Assembly (NCBI RefSeq): GCF_007860075.1
Contig: NZ_SJPP01000002.1
Span: 434,001-498,000, forward strand
DNA length: 64,000 nucleotides
Origin: Symmachiella macrocystis
Lineage (GTDB): Bacteria; Planctomycetota; Planctomycetia; Planctomycetales; Planctomycetaceae
Direction of reading: 5' to 3'
This document shows positions 17,533 through 28,000 of this stretch, one piece after another. The position numbers and the translations under genes are program-made. Below the pieces are notes generated by a model, which was given only the letters and a program-made list of their open reading frames with translations, was not told the DNA's origin and made no database searches. Numbering within the stretch: the first letter of the stretch is position 1; each line of letters begins with the position of its first letter.

Positions 17533-18076
17533 CAGTTTTCCATACAGACTGACAACGATGCCGTTGCCCTTGTGGGCGGTCACACCAATCCGATTCTCGG
17601 AGCAGGGGAGGTCCAGCAAGTTCTCAGCGACTATCGCGATGCCGTTCAGTTCATTCACGACAAGACCGTTGAGGGAATGAATCAAGGAATGACGCCCGAC
17701 GAATTGGTCGAGTATGTGCAGCTTCCCGAAAACCTCGCTGATAAAGACTACTTGCAACCCTTCTACGGACATCCAGAATGGGGCGTCCGCAGTGTATTTA
17801 ACGGCTATTTGGGCTGGTTCGATGGCAACCCATCCCATCTGTTTCGACTTTCACCAAAGTCAGAAGCAGAGCGTGTCGCGAAACTCGGCCGGAGGCACGG
17901 ACAAACTACTGGCCGCAGCCGGTAAGGCCCTTTCCTCATACGACAACCAGTGGGCTGCACAACTTGCTGATTATTTATTGGCAATTGACAATGATGAATC
18001 AGCGGCAAGGCGAATCAAAGCAGACGCGTTGACAAAGCTTGCCGGGAAGATGGTCAATGCGACAGCCCGCAACTAG
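17533..18076 (+). pseudogene. Alkyl sulfatase (SdsA/BDS1-like) remnant, truncated and frameshifted
   Basis: Only the middle to C-terminal part of an alkylsulfatase remains. VGGHTNPILGAGEVQQVL, YLQPFYGHPEWGVRSVFNGY and LGWFDGNPSHLFRLSP match the linker and helical part after the metallo-beta-lactamase domain. The frame then breaks at about 17886-17889, where an extra G in CTCGGCCGG shifts it, and continues in another frame with TDKLLAAAGKALSSYDNQWA to a stop at 18076. The N-terminal zinc-binding domain (HxHxDH) is missing. The family hydrolyses SDS-like alkyl sulfates. It abuts the QOR gene, so a deletion probably removed the 5' part. Confidence 0.8.
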
Positions 18077-18233
18077 TATCTCACCGTGGCTCGCGAACTC
18101 CAAAACGAGGCGAAGACAAAATGATCGTCAGGCAATGAGTCGGATTGATATGATATCGTATATGTTTTCAATTCAATCATTTCCTAAACCTCTCGATTCA
18201 GGAATGTTGGACGGCCTCAACTTCAGTATCTAG

Positions 18234-19092
18234 CTAGTCAAAATGATCACGGCGGACAACATCGACCAATTCGACGCTGACCGTGACGCGATGAGAGGGA
18301 AGTACATCCTGCCGCAGAAATTTAATAATGCCTTCGAAGATTGCATCAGGCACGATCACTTCGATGCGTACTTTTGAGGTCGTAACGGCTCCTCTTGTCG
18401 CAAAGTCGTGGCGACCAGCACCTGAGCATGGTTGCGACGTATAGCCTGATGCTCCCAGTTCAACAATTTTTGTTCCAGCCACTGTTCAATATCCGCTGCG
18501 GCAACGATTGTCAGTCGTCGCATGGTTGCCAAGCCTCTCTTGCGAGCGGCGTGGGTATTCTTGGCAAGTGGTTGCAGAGCGACGAGTCCCCGGACTTCAA
18601 AGGTTAATCCCTCTTGCTCGAAGTCGCGCTGCATTTCGTCAAGTTTCTCCATCACACTGTGATCCACAAGCTTTGTGCAAGAGACATCGACAATGAGATT
18701 CCGTTTCTGCACGAGTCCGATTTGTTCAATCTGATGCGGGAACGGAATCCAGTTACTGAAGACGGCCGACTCACGTGCGAGGATCAGAGACTTATTATCG
18801 TCGATTTCCTGTACTTCAATGTACGGTTTGAACAACGACTTAATCGGCACACCGTTGGCGACGTGAATCACCATTTTAAGAATGATGCCTGCGGCGACAC
18901 CGATGAGTAGGTCAGTTGCCAAGACAACGACGAGGGTCGTCAGAAAAATGGCTAGTTGTTCTTTTCCGATTCGGTAAACGTGGATAAACTCAGTCAGATG
19001 AGCCAGTCGGTAGCCCGTGTAGACCAACATTCCGGCCAAAGCGGCAAGTGGAATTTCATGCAGAAATGTGGAAAACAAGGCGTGGAAGACGA
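18234..19092 (-). pseudogene. SulP anion transporter remnant with STAS and PII-like tail, frameshifted
   Basis: Reading from 19092 down: [21 protein letters not shown] and the following hydrophobic stretch are the last membrane part of SulP (SLC26-type) transporters, followed by a STAS-like segment ([20 protein letters not shown]). Next comes [18 protein letters not shown]; an A5 run near 18470 shifts the frame, and the other frame continues as [20 protein letters not shown] and further to FLRQDVLPSHRVTVSVELVD, which is a PII-like ferredoxin fold. The first 9-10 membrane helices are missing. Intact relatives would import bicarbonate or sulfate under PII control. The 5' end joins another gene remnant. 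Confidence 0.75.
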
Positions 19093-19406
19093 GGTATAAA
19101 GCATTCGTGGCATGGTTGTACTCAGGGCGCTTGTTAAATGTCCTGAGCGCGAGCTTCGACATGCCGCTACGCATCTCCTGGAGAAAAAGACAGCGGAGCC
19201 GAATCGAATCGGCGACAACGTTCGTTTGCGTTGCGTCGACGAGCCTCCTCGATCGACTCGCGCACAGCTTCAAAGTCGTCACGGTGCGTCCCTGCATTGT
19301 GATAAAGATTGTAAGGCAACCATGCCGAGACACAATGTTTCGGTAGAGCGGAGGGATTGGCGAATGATGCAAGCCTTGTGCCAATTGCTGCACAACACGG
19401 TTTCAC
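19093..19406 (-). pseudogene. DabA-like (DUF2309) inorganic carbon transporter remnant
   Basis: One minus-strand frame reads [38 protein letters not shown], then a TAG stop, then [10 protein letters not shown], a TAA stop, and after a frame change [11 protein letters not shown]. In DUF2309/DabA proteins these blocks follow each other in this order (from memory: ..ERCRRFES.., ..LRHVEGRAQD.., RPEYGHATNA). The piece then runs straight into SulP sequence, so a deletion fused the two. DabA works with DabB in CO2/bicarbonate uptake. Identification is by recalled motif only. Confidence 0.5.
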
Positions 19407-19866
19407 AGATGGAGTTGTTGGTCAATGACCATCAATTCCACTGGTTTTACCATGTTTCAATGGAAAGTGTTCGCTTCAAGAATCCCAGCGGCCTGACTTG
19501 CCTGGAACCAACAGTGCAAAGTTTTGCAGGTTGCGTGCAGCGAATTGCACAAGCTGCACGCTTAGAAACGAAGCTGCTCAGAAGCTTAACGAGAGCATTC
19601 CCAATTTCCGGAATGAGGAGCTCAACGGAAATCCGAAAGATATTGCGACATCGGCAAACACGCAGAAATCGCTCGCTCTGTTCATCTTCGTTTTTGATAC
19701 AGGCGAGACAGACACCGATGGATGGAATCGTTAACTCGCTCCGACGTCGGATTCCAGACCGCTGCCGTTGCGAAGTTTCGATTTCTGGAAGTTGGCAACA
19801 GCACTTAGATTCCATTTTCACATGGTGACTACAGCTGCCATCATCCCCATCACTTGCAAGCACCGA
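19407..19866. other. Intergenic gap, no recognisable gene
   Basis: Several short open frames exist on both strands, but none has a credible start or family motif. It may be further decayed sequence belonging to the remnants next to it. Confidence 0.4.
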
Positions 19867-21915
19867 CTACGGGTCCGCCGATTGGCTTTTATGAACTTTT
19901 TGCTGGAGCCGATCTCGGCGTTTCTGGTCCCACGGTGTGAGTTGGCTGTTGATTTCTTGCAACAATTTGAGATGTTGCTGGCTCTTTTTCTGATCGCCGA
20001 GGCGCTCGTACAATTTCACGGTGATGTCGCGCAGCTCTAGCTGTGTCGGGTCGAGTTGCAATCCTTGCTCAGCTGCCGCCGCAGCGGCTCGCAGGTCGCC
20101 GGATGCTGCCAGCATCCGTATATATGGGGCAAACATCGTTCCATCCCATTTGTTGACCTTTAAGTAGCGTCCGTAACTCGCTAGGCCGAGATCGATGGCG
20201 CGGGTCCGAAATCCCACCAAGCCCAGATTCTTGAGGCTCATTTCGTCCTGTGGATTGATACGCAGCGCAGCTTCGAAGTAGCTTTTGGCCTGAGCATGAT
20301 TGCGTGTGAGTTCGTACAAGTACCCCAGCAAATGCAATACATGCACGTCGTTGCGATCGTGGGCCAAAACGGACTCCAACGCGGTAATGGCTTGTCCCAT
20401 GAGCGGTTGGTTCATTTCTTCGATCGCTTGATCGCTTAAGGCAATGGCTCGGGCGCGCTGGACTTCCCACTCTGGCAAGCGCTGTTCGCTGTCACCAAAG
20501 ATCGACCAGACCTCCCCGCGCGTGGACGGTTGCTGTTCCGCCTGGAGGCTGCTGGGGTTGCGTAAAATGCGATGATCCGATTGCGATGTATGGGGGACAT
20601 TCGACCCAACCGACTGCATGTGGCAATGGATGCACGAATTGAGTGCGGGAGGCATTTCGCGTTCTTCGATCGGTACCGAGCAACCGTGTTCGGAATGACA
20701 CGTGTTGCAACGCTCCCGGTAGAAGGCAGCCCGCTGGTCCGGTTTGGGAGATCGATGCGGGTCGTGACAAGTGGTGCAACTCATAGCGCCTTCGGAACCA
20801 ACAAAGCACGCGCTGGAGTGCATCTGCTCGACGTGACTCGAAAACTGAGCGGTTCCATCTTTGTCAAACGGCGCCGGTGGAACAAAGGTCGTCCAAACAT
20901 CATCAGTCGACATTCCAGGTCGAAAATCGTGAAAGGACTTGCCTTTACGCAAGATCCGACGCTTGCCTTTCATGTGGCATTGGTAGCAGACACTATCCTT
21001 GAGTCCCCGTTCGAGGTGGGCCGGATTGACAATCAGCAATTTATCAGCGGTCTCACTGTCGGCGTCCCAGTCCTCAGCTTCATACTTTTCGACGTGCCGT
21101 TTTCCCGGTCCGTGACAGCGTTCGCAACCAATCCCGAGTTCTTGAAACGGTGGATCTCCGAAGCGGTTCGAGGTGCCGTCACCGAGGGGATTGACATGCC
21201 CCGAGTGACATTGAACACAGCCGTCGATAACACGCCGATTGAAGCGTTGACGCGGGTTATTGTGATACCCCGGTGAAAGATCCCATTTCTGCTTATCGTT
21301 GTACCAAGTGACGGGCGACTCAAATAAAAGTCCACCGCGATCAATCAGGTACGACCGGGCGTTCTCACCCGACCCTATGGCGTAATGAACGTCAACGGGT
21401 TGCTCGTAGACAATATTGTTATCTGCATCAGTCATATACTCGGTGTGCACCACACGGTCGCCGTCACGTTCGACGCGGTAACGACGTCCGTGGGTTGCGA
21501 ATTCGACAGTGTTATCCTCCAAGACTTCAATCGATGTCGCATCCTCGACTTTTGCCAGAGTGTTTGCCATCGGGTGTTCCGCAAATGCTTCGGCAATTTC
21601 AAAGTGGCAATCGGCGCAAACTTGGCTGCCGACGAAATCACTCGACTGCCAATCATGCACCGGCGCTGAGGATGCGAGATTCGGCGATTCGCCAGTCTGT
21701 GCATCACCGGTCAGTACAGCGGGATTTGGTGGATCGTCAACCTGCTCGGCAGGTAGAGGGAACGGATCTGCCGGGACCGCCAAGAAGTAGACCGCAGTGC
21801 CGGCTGCCAACAGGGCAATCACCAGAATCGCAACAAACCGGAGTACCAAATGTAGCTTGTTGCGTTGATTTAAGGAATTTCGTTGAGAGCGATCAGATTT
21901 GCGTGGAGCAGTCAT
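19867..21915 (-). CDS. Membrane-anchored multihaem cytochrome c with TPR domain
   Basis: 682 residues from the ATG at 21915; the open frame runs 91 codons further, but that part is not protein-like. An N-terminal anchor (LRFVAILVIALLAAGTAVYFL) would hold it in the membrane facing out. Seven CxxCH haem sites are visible between residues ~98 and ~430: CADCH, CVQCH, CERCH, CYQCH, CTTCH, CNTCH, CIHCH. Residues ~500-670 are TPRs (HLLGYLYELTRNHAQAKSYF, YFEAALRINPQDEMSLKNLG). This pairing of a cytochrome c554-like domain with TPRs is common in planctomycetes. It probably carries electrons or binds another exported protein; partners are not visible nearby. Confidence 0.88.
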   Translation of the reverse strand: MTAPRKSDRSQRNSLNQRNKLHLVLRFVAILVIALLAAGTAVYFLAVPADPFPLPAEQVDDPPNPAVLTGDAQTGESPNLASSAPVHDWQSSDFVGSQVCADCHFEIAEAFAEHPMANTLAKVEDATSIEVLEDNTVEFATHGRRYRVERDGDRVVHTEYMTDADNNIVYEQPVDVHYAIGSGENARSYLIDRGGLLFESPVTWYNDKQKWDLSPGYHNNPRQRFNRRVIDGCVQCHSGHVNPLGDGTSNRFGDPPFQELGIGCERCHGPGKRHVEKYEAEDWDADSETADKLLIVNPAHLERGLKDSVCYQCHMKGKRRILRKGKSFHDFRPGMSTDDVWTTFVPPAPFDKDGTAQFSSHVEQMHSSACFVGSEGAMSCTTCHDPHRSPKPDQRAAFYRERCNTCHSEHGCSVPIEEREMPPALNSCIHCHMQSVGSNVPHTSQSDHRILRNPSSLQAEQQPSTRGEVWSIFGDSEQRLPEWEVQRARAIALSDQAIEEMNQPLMGQAITALESVLAHDRNDVHVLHLLGYLYELTRNHAQAKSYFEAALRINPQDEMSLKNLGLVGFRTRAIDLGLASYGRYLKVNKWDGTMFAPYIRMLAASGDLRAAAAAAEQGLQLDPTQLELRDITVKLYERLGDQKKSQQHLKLLQEINSQLTPWDQKRRDRLQQKVHKSQSADP

Positions 21916-22669
21916 CAAAGGCGCCCGGTCAGTTGTGCAGCGAAGCAGATGCGCAGCGTCGCAGATTAACAATTCATGAAGTGGTAGAAACGAATTGCAG
22001 CCGTGCTGCAATGGACGCCGCTTTCCCGAGACCAACATGTTTTTTATCAAATACGGCTGATGTAAATCGTATCCCAATCGGCAGTGGGGCACAACACATT
22101 GCCTTTGCGCATTGTGTTTATGGCGTAACGTCTGGTCGTTTTCGTCAAAGCTGCCGCACTTATCAAATATAACCGTAGACGAGGCCACTGAGATAATCCT
22201 CGCAAGCCACAGCGAGGATGACAGGGTCTGATCGCTGCAAACGTGAATTTAAAATCTCCGCTTGTTTTCAAGGAATTCTGATGGTACCGTTTTCAGTAGG
22301 TCTCCTTGCCGTGTTGTCCAGCGGTAGTCACTTCGATTTTGTGACCATACGGTAAGACAAGCTTGCTCTGTTTCGCGTTAATTCATCTAGCGTTACCTTA
22401 ATTTCCACGGACCTTATTTGCTGCCATTGTGTCGAGCGCTCGTTTCTGCATTTTCCTCTGTCGATGCAACACGTTCAACGGCGGTCTCTCCCATAAGTTG
22501 CGTGCGCTGAGTGCAAGAAGGCCGTCGTGCTATTCGTATTCGATGATTCATGCTCCCGTTGAGTAACTCGGGCAATCTCTGGGTTTCGGCCATGCGATTG
22601 CAAACCACTGAGAACGGCCGGTTCAGCTAAAAAAGCCATTCACACAAGTCATAGCAGGAGAATCCTAGG
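21916..22669. other. Divergent intergenic region, no gene seen
   Basis: It lies between the cytochrome and WD40 genes, which point away from each other, so it should contain both promoters. No RNA gene or clear repeat is seen. Confidence 0.4.
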
Positions 22670-24841
22670 ATGAGCGAACGTGTTGGCCGCATGTGCTTTC
22701 GGGCGACGCTGAATTTGATGATTGTCCTGTCCGCCCTATGCTGGACTCTTTCGGCAAACGCTGCTGACGAAGACCGCTCGGCCCGACAAGACAAAGCGGA
22801 TCCATCCCAGGGGGTCTGGAAACCAGGCAATGCCGACAACGCCCTGCCGGGATTCATCCCCTATCCGGCTGAACTGCCAGGTGTCGGTCGTTGGCAAGTG
22901 ATGCGCCAGGTTCCGCTGTGCGATATCTTTTGCCTTGCCTATAGTCCCGACGACAAGCAATATGTCCACACCGACGGGCAATATGTGCGAATCTGTGATA
23001 CGGCGACGCAAGAACTCCAGACCATGTTGGTTGGCCACACTGCGTCAGTCAGAGCAGTCGCCTGGAGTCCCCAGGGCAATCAAGTGGCCTCAGCCGGTGC
23101 CGACAAGACGATCCGTCTGTGGAATACAGATGGAACGCTGGCACGCGTGCTCGAGGGGCACGAAGGACAAATTAACTCGATCTGCTTTAGTCCCGACGGC
23201 GATCAAATTGCCTCGGCATCACACGATGGCACCGTGCGTCTCTGGAATATCGACGGCACACCGGGACCGATTTTTGAGGACCATCAAGGCCCCGTGCGGA
23301 TGGTGGATTGGAACCCCAATGGGGAATTGCTGGTCTCAGGCGGCGACGACAAGATGGCCCGCATCTGGTCGAGCGACGGGACGAGCGGCCCTGTCTGCGC
23401 AGGTCATTTTGGTCCCGTCATGACAGTGGCCTGGAGTCCGGACGGAACTCAATTCGCATCGGGATCGATCGGTTCCATTCCGCTTGAGGCCGATGTCGAC
23501 CGGGTCGCAACGGCCCGTTTTTGGAGTGCCGATGGAACACCCGGAGCGATCTGTCGTGGGTACAACCGACCGATCACAGACATCGCCTGGAGTTCAAATA
23601 ACAACATGGTGGTCGTCACGGCGGAAGATCGCACGATGCGATTTTGGAATACAAATGGAAACGAACTCATTTCGATGCAAAACATCTTCGGTGTCTCTAT
23701 CGATTGGAGCAGCAACGGACGTTTGATCGCTGTCACCGGCCGCAATCGAGTACAGATCATCCCGATCGAACAAATCAGGGCCAGTCGCCCGGAGGTCAAG
23801 CCGCTACACTATTTCGAAGCGGTCGCCTGGAGTCCCGATGGCGAGTTGATTGCCGCAATTGGGCTCGACAACAAAATTCGCATTTGGCATGCCGACGGCC
23901 GCTTTGCGCGCGTCATTGAAGAAAAAGAACTCAAGATCAACAAGATCGTGTGGAGTCCCGATGGGAAGATGTTGGTTGCGGCGGGAGACGATTGCTTAGG
24001 CAAGCTCTGGTCGCGCGACGGCACTCCGGGACCGGATGTCGCCGATCATAATAGCTATTGCAACGGAATCCGCTGGAGTCCCGACGGCAAGTGGATTGCC
24101 ACCGTAGACTCATACGAGCGCGCGATTCTCCTCTGGAGCCCTGACGGAGAAGCGGGCCCGGTGCTCGAAGGTTTAGCCTCGGGAACCAATTCGATCACGT
24201 GGAGTCCCGACAGCACTCAGTTGGCCTCGGGCGGAAGCGACGGTAGCTTGACGATTTGGGACACGGTCAACGGCGCATTCGTAGATATGTATGAAGGAAA
24301 AAACGAAGAGGTCGACTCGGTCGCCTGGAGCCCCAACGGTAACACTTTGGCGGCGGCCGGGAACAACGGCATCTGGACGCTGTGGAGTCCAACCGGCGAA
24401 CAAATCTCCCAGCAGCACGGCCATGTCGATTCCATAATGGGTATGGAATTCAGTCCTGATGGAAAATATCTTGCATCTGCCGGCTGGGACCATACGGTAC
24501 GGCTTTGGTTACCCGACGGCAAACTGCACCATCAGTTTCAAGGACATACGGCGCCAGCGTATGAGGTTTCTTGGAGTCCCGATTCCCAGAAGCTGGTTTC
24601 CTGCGGACGGGACGGAACGATTCGGGTCTGGGACATCAAGTCTGGAAAAGCGGATTGGACGGTTCTGTTTCTCGCCAAGGATACCATGATCACACTAAAT
24701 TCCGCCGGGCAGGTAATCGCCGGCGATGAAGACGCGGTGGAGGAGGGCCTGCGGTATCTTGTGGAAAAACCGGACGGCTCCACAGAATTCATCCGCTACA
24801 GCAAATTCCTGCAGCGTGTCCGGGATGGCAAAAAGCAATAA
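22670..24841 (+). CDS. Exported WD40 protein with 14 blades
   Basis: 723 residues. Start has GGAGAAT upstream; a signal peptide covers ~1-31 (LMIVLSALCWTLSANAADED). Fourteen WD40-type blades can be counted from about residue 85, each near 41 residues (for example VRAVAWSPQGNQVASAGADK, INSICFSPDGDQIASASHDG, AYEVSWSPDSQKLVSCGRDG), enough for two seven-bladed propellers. A C-terminal cap follows (VEEGLRYLVEKPDGS, then EFIRYSKFLQRV). Many blades end in a short DGT(P)GP turn. It is a scaffold and has no catalytic motif. The next gene is SUMF1-type and lies 198 nt downstream on the same strand. A broken relative of its C-terminus lies at 39950-40414. Confidence 0.9.
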   Translation: MSERVGRMCFRATLNLMIVLSALCWTLSANAADEDRSARQDKADPSQGVWKPGNADNALPGFIPYPAELPGVGRWQVMRQVPLCDIFCLAYSPDDKQYVHTDGQYVRICDTATQELQTMLVGHTASVRAVAWSPQGNQVASAGADKTIRLWNTDGTLARVLEGHEGQINSICFSPDGDQIASASHDGTVRLWNIDGTPGPIFEDHQGPVRMVDWNPNGELLVSGGDDKMARIWSSDGTSGPVCAGHFGPVMTVAWSPDGTQFASGSIGSIPLEADVDRVATARFWSADGTPGAICRGYNRPITDIAWSSNNNMVVVTAEDRTMRFWNTNGNELISMQNIFGVSIDWSSNGRLIAVTGRNRVQIIPIEQIRASRPEVKPLHYFEAVAWSPDGELIAAIGLDNKIRIWHADGRFARVIEEKELKINKIVWSPDGKMLVAAGDDCLGKLWSRDGTPGPDVADHNSYCNGIRWSPDGKWIATVDSYERAILLWSPDGEAGPVLEGLASGTNSITWSPDSTQLASGGSDGSLTIWDTVNGAFVDMYEGKNEEVDSVAWSPNGNTLAAAGNNGIWTLWSPTGEQISQQHGHVDSIMGMEFSPDGKYLASAGWDHTVRLWLPDGKLHHQFQGHTAPAYEVSWSPDSQKLVSCGRDGTIRVWDIKSGKADWTVLFLAKDTMITLNSAGQVIAGDEDAVEEGLRYLVEKPDGSTEFIRYSKFLQRVRDGKKQ

Positions 24842-25039
24842 GTCGAATCGATCACTCACCCCGGCTGGTGTGTGTTGTTTAACCCAAATTCAGTATGTGA
24901 AATGAGTTTTCCGGGTCAGCGACAAGATGTGTCAAAACAGCTTGCATCCGAGACGGAAGGGTTCTTCGGAATTTCAACGGGTTACAAAAACGGATATGAG
25001 TGGATCAGAAGTAACGCACAGCCTCAGAGGGAAAGCGCC

Positions 25040-28000
25040 ATGTCGTGGGAAACAGCGTCACGTTTGTCGAGGAAATTTTCTTCTCGTCTGGTCGTTGCAT
25101 GCAGCAACGTCACCGGGGCAATCGTTCTGTGTGTATTACTAGTCGGCTACGGTCCGCTCTCTATGCGACAAGCGCGCGCACAAGAAAAACCCGCGCCGCA
25201 GGAAAAGGATGCTCCCCAGAAACTCGAGAAAATCAAAAACTCGATTGGCATGGAATTGGTACGGATCCCCGCAGGCAAATTCTTGATGGGTTCTCCTGAA
25301 GACGAAGAAGGGCACGAGGAGGGCGAGTTTCAGCGAGAGAAGACGATCAAAACGCCATTTTATCTTGGAGTCTATGAGGTCACACAGGAACAATACGAAG
25401 AGGTGATGAACAAGAATCCCTGGGAGGACAAAGGACCAAACTTGCCAGCGGGGAGTATATCATGGTGGGACGCTATGCGTTTTTGCCGAAAGCTCAGCGA
25501 GATGGAATCCGAAACCTACCGTTTGCCCACGGAAATGGAATGGGAATATGCCTGCCGGGCCGGAACCAAGACGACATTTAACTTCGGTGACAAAGCTGTC
25601 TATAAGGACGCCAATTTCCACCCCGCCTATCCGTACCCCTATTTGGAGGAGAGCGTCTCCAAGGAGGACTTTGGTCTCCCGGGAGTGGTCCTCCAGCCGG
25701 TTGGAGCGTACAAACCCAATGCATTTGGACTGTACGATATGCACGGCAACGTTTCCGAATGGTGCCTCGATCGATTGGACCACCGCTCGGACCTGTTCAT
25801 CCTTCGCGGCGGCAATGGCAGAATCGCCGCCATGTACTGTCGTTCTGCGTTTCGGTATGCGCACAACGGCGGATGGAAATGGACCGGTTTTCGCGTGGTC
25901 AGAACTGTCGAGCCCGAACTGGGGGAAATCGAGATTCCCATCACGCATGCAATCGATCAGGCCGATCGTTACGAGACTGATGAGATGCTTGTCAAAATCA
26001 AAGAGGCCTTCTCCAAACCGGCAACTTCCCTCTTGCCGCCTGTCGTGATCTTTCCCGCCGTCGACGCCGAGCGACATGTACGCATTGACGGTGTGGGGCT
26101 CAGCCTCGTGACAAACTATGCAGTCGCCTACACACCCCAACGGCGTATGGCAATTAGCTTGCCCGAAGTGCGATCCCGTCTCTTAAATGCCGGCCTGTTT
26201 AAACCTGGAACCGAGATCGATGACGAGTCGATCAAAATCTGTCTCGCTGCCATCGGCGCTAAACATTACGTCTTGCCACAAGTCGTGGAAGAAAACGACA
26301 AGCTCAAGTTAACCTTTGCGGTGCGCACCCTCGACGATTCTGACGTCGAAGCGGCCACTCCGCTGATATTTGAAAAAGACCAACTGAATCAGATCCCGGG
26401 GACAATCGCTCGCGGCGTGTTGGAACAAATCGGAGCTGAACTGAGCGAAGCGGAAATCGCCCACATTTCGAAACCGAAGGTTCTCAGATCCAAAGATTTT
26501 CAACAACTCAGTCATATCGCCTGGACAATGACGTTCGGCAAAGACAACCGGGATCTGCTTCTCGTTGTGCTGCGTAATCCGCTGTGCCTACCTGCCTGGG
26601 AGTTGTATGTCTTTAACAGTAACCCAGCTGAGAAAGCCTTTGACCGCTTCAAAAAAGTAAAAATTCGATTGTTATGCGACCGGCTGCAAATATGCACCGG
26701 CGTGCGCAAGACGGCTTCGGACGATGAAATTCTAGCGTTGCTTGAGATGGCTCCGCAATTTCAAGGCGACTCCTATTACTACGCCGCACTAGCCATTCTC
26801 GCTAAAAATATGTCCGAACCGGAACTGGTCAGACAGATCCTTGAGGAATGGAGAAATGAAGACCCCGGCTATTCCGGTTGTCTCCAGCGCGGTCTGTTAT
26901 TCTATGCCTGGGCCAATTCCGACAGAGAAACGGGAGATATCGTTCCGCCTGAAGAACGTCTCGAACTGGCGCAGCAAGAGCTGGAACAAGGCATTGAAAT
27001 CAACCCGCAAGACTGGGAAGCTCGTACGCAGATGATCAAAGTTGCAATGGACTTGGACATGCCGTTCGAAATTGTTGACGAGCACTTTCAAGCAGCGATC
27101 AAAGCACGTCCGCGTTCCCGGCAAGCCTACTCCACGATGTTTGATGTACTCCAAAGTCGCTGGAACAACAATCTCGAGGAAAATAATCATGAGGACTTAT
27201 TAATTTTTGCCGGACAGTGTGTTCGAACCGGATATTTCGAAGAGGGAATTCCTGATTTGAGCATGGATTTCATCCGAGATACCATCGAAATCCCCGGCGA
27301 CCGCGCCATCGTGCGCACCTCCTCTCGCGATCCTGAATTGTGGGCAATCGTGTCGGATTACAACCAGGGTATTCAAGCCATAAAGAACAGCCCCGGAGTG
27401 GACTATTCCGCCAAGAAACGATACGCGCGAAACCTATATGCCAAATATGGAGCCTACGGCAGTCATTTTGACAAGGTCGCTGACACATTTCGTCAATTGG
27501 AAAAGGAAGGCCCCGACCCGTTAGTCTTCTGGGACGGTTTCACCTACGCGTTTCTTCGCGATCTTGTCTTCTCGCAAGAGGAATCGGGACAAGCACAAAA
27601 TATCGCCGCCATGCGTGCCGCTTTAGATGTCGGTAACTTCGACGCGGCAGCCAGGTGGTTGGATAAGGTGAAGGCGGACAACGATGGCGACAAAAAACTG
27701 ATCAAACGCAATCGACTCGCCATCAAACTAGGCCGACAGCTTCGCGAAGAAGGATTTCTCGATTTGTCGGCCGAGACCATGTTTCAACTGTTCGACGGCA
27801 TTGATGACGCGTGGAAGGTCGATGACGACGCACTCGTTTGTCACCTGCCCGCCCAAAAATCTTCCCTAATTCTACTCCCCTTTGGTATTGAGAACGCGGA
27901 AGTGACGGGAACGATCCGTTGGATGGATCTCCCCAAAAAAGTGCACGTCCATTCACATACCCGCGCGCTGCGAGACAACGTCGCCCTGCAATATAATTTG

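Noticed and set aside
19498-19734. 78-codon plus frame
   Set aside because: No motif; likely decayed sequence between the DabA-like remnant and the cytochrome gene.
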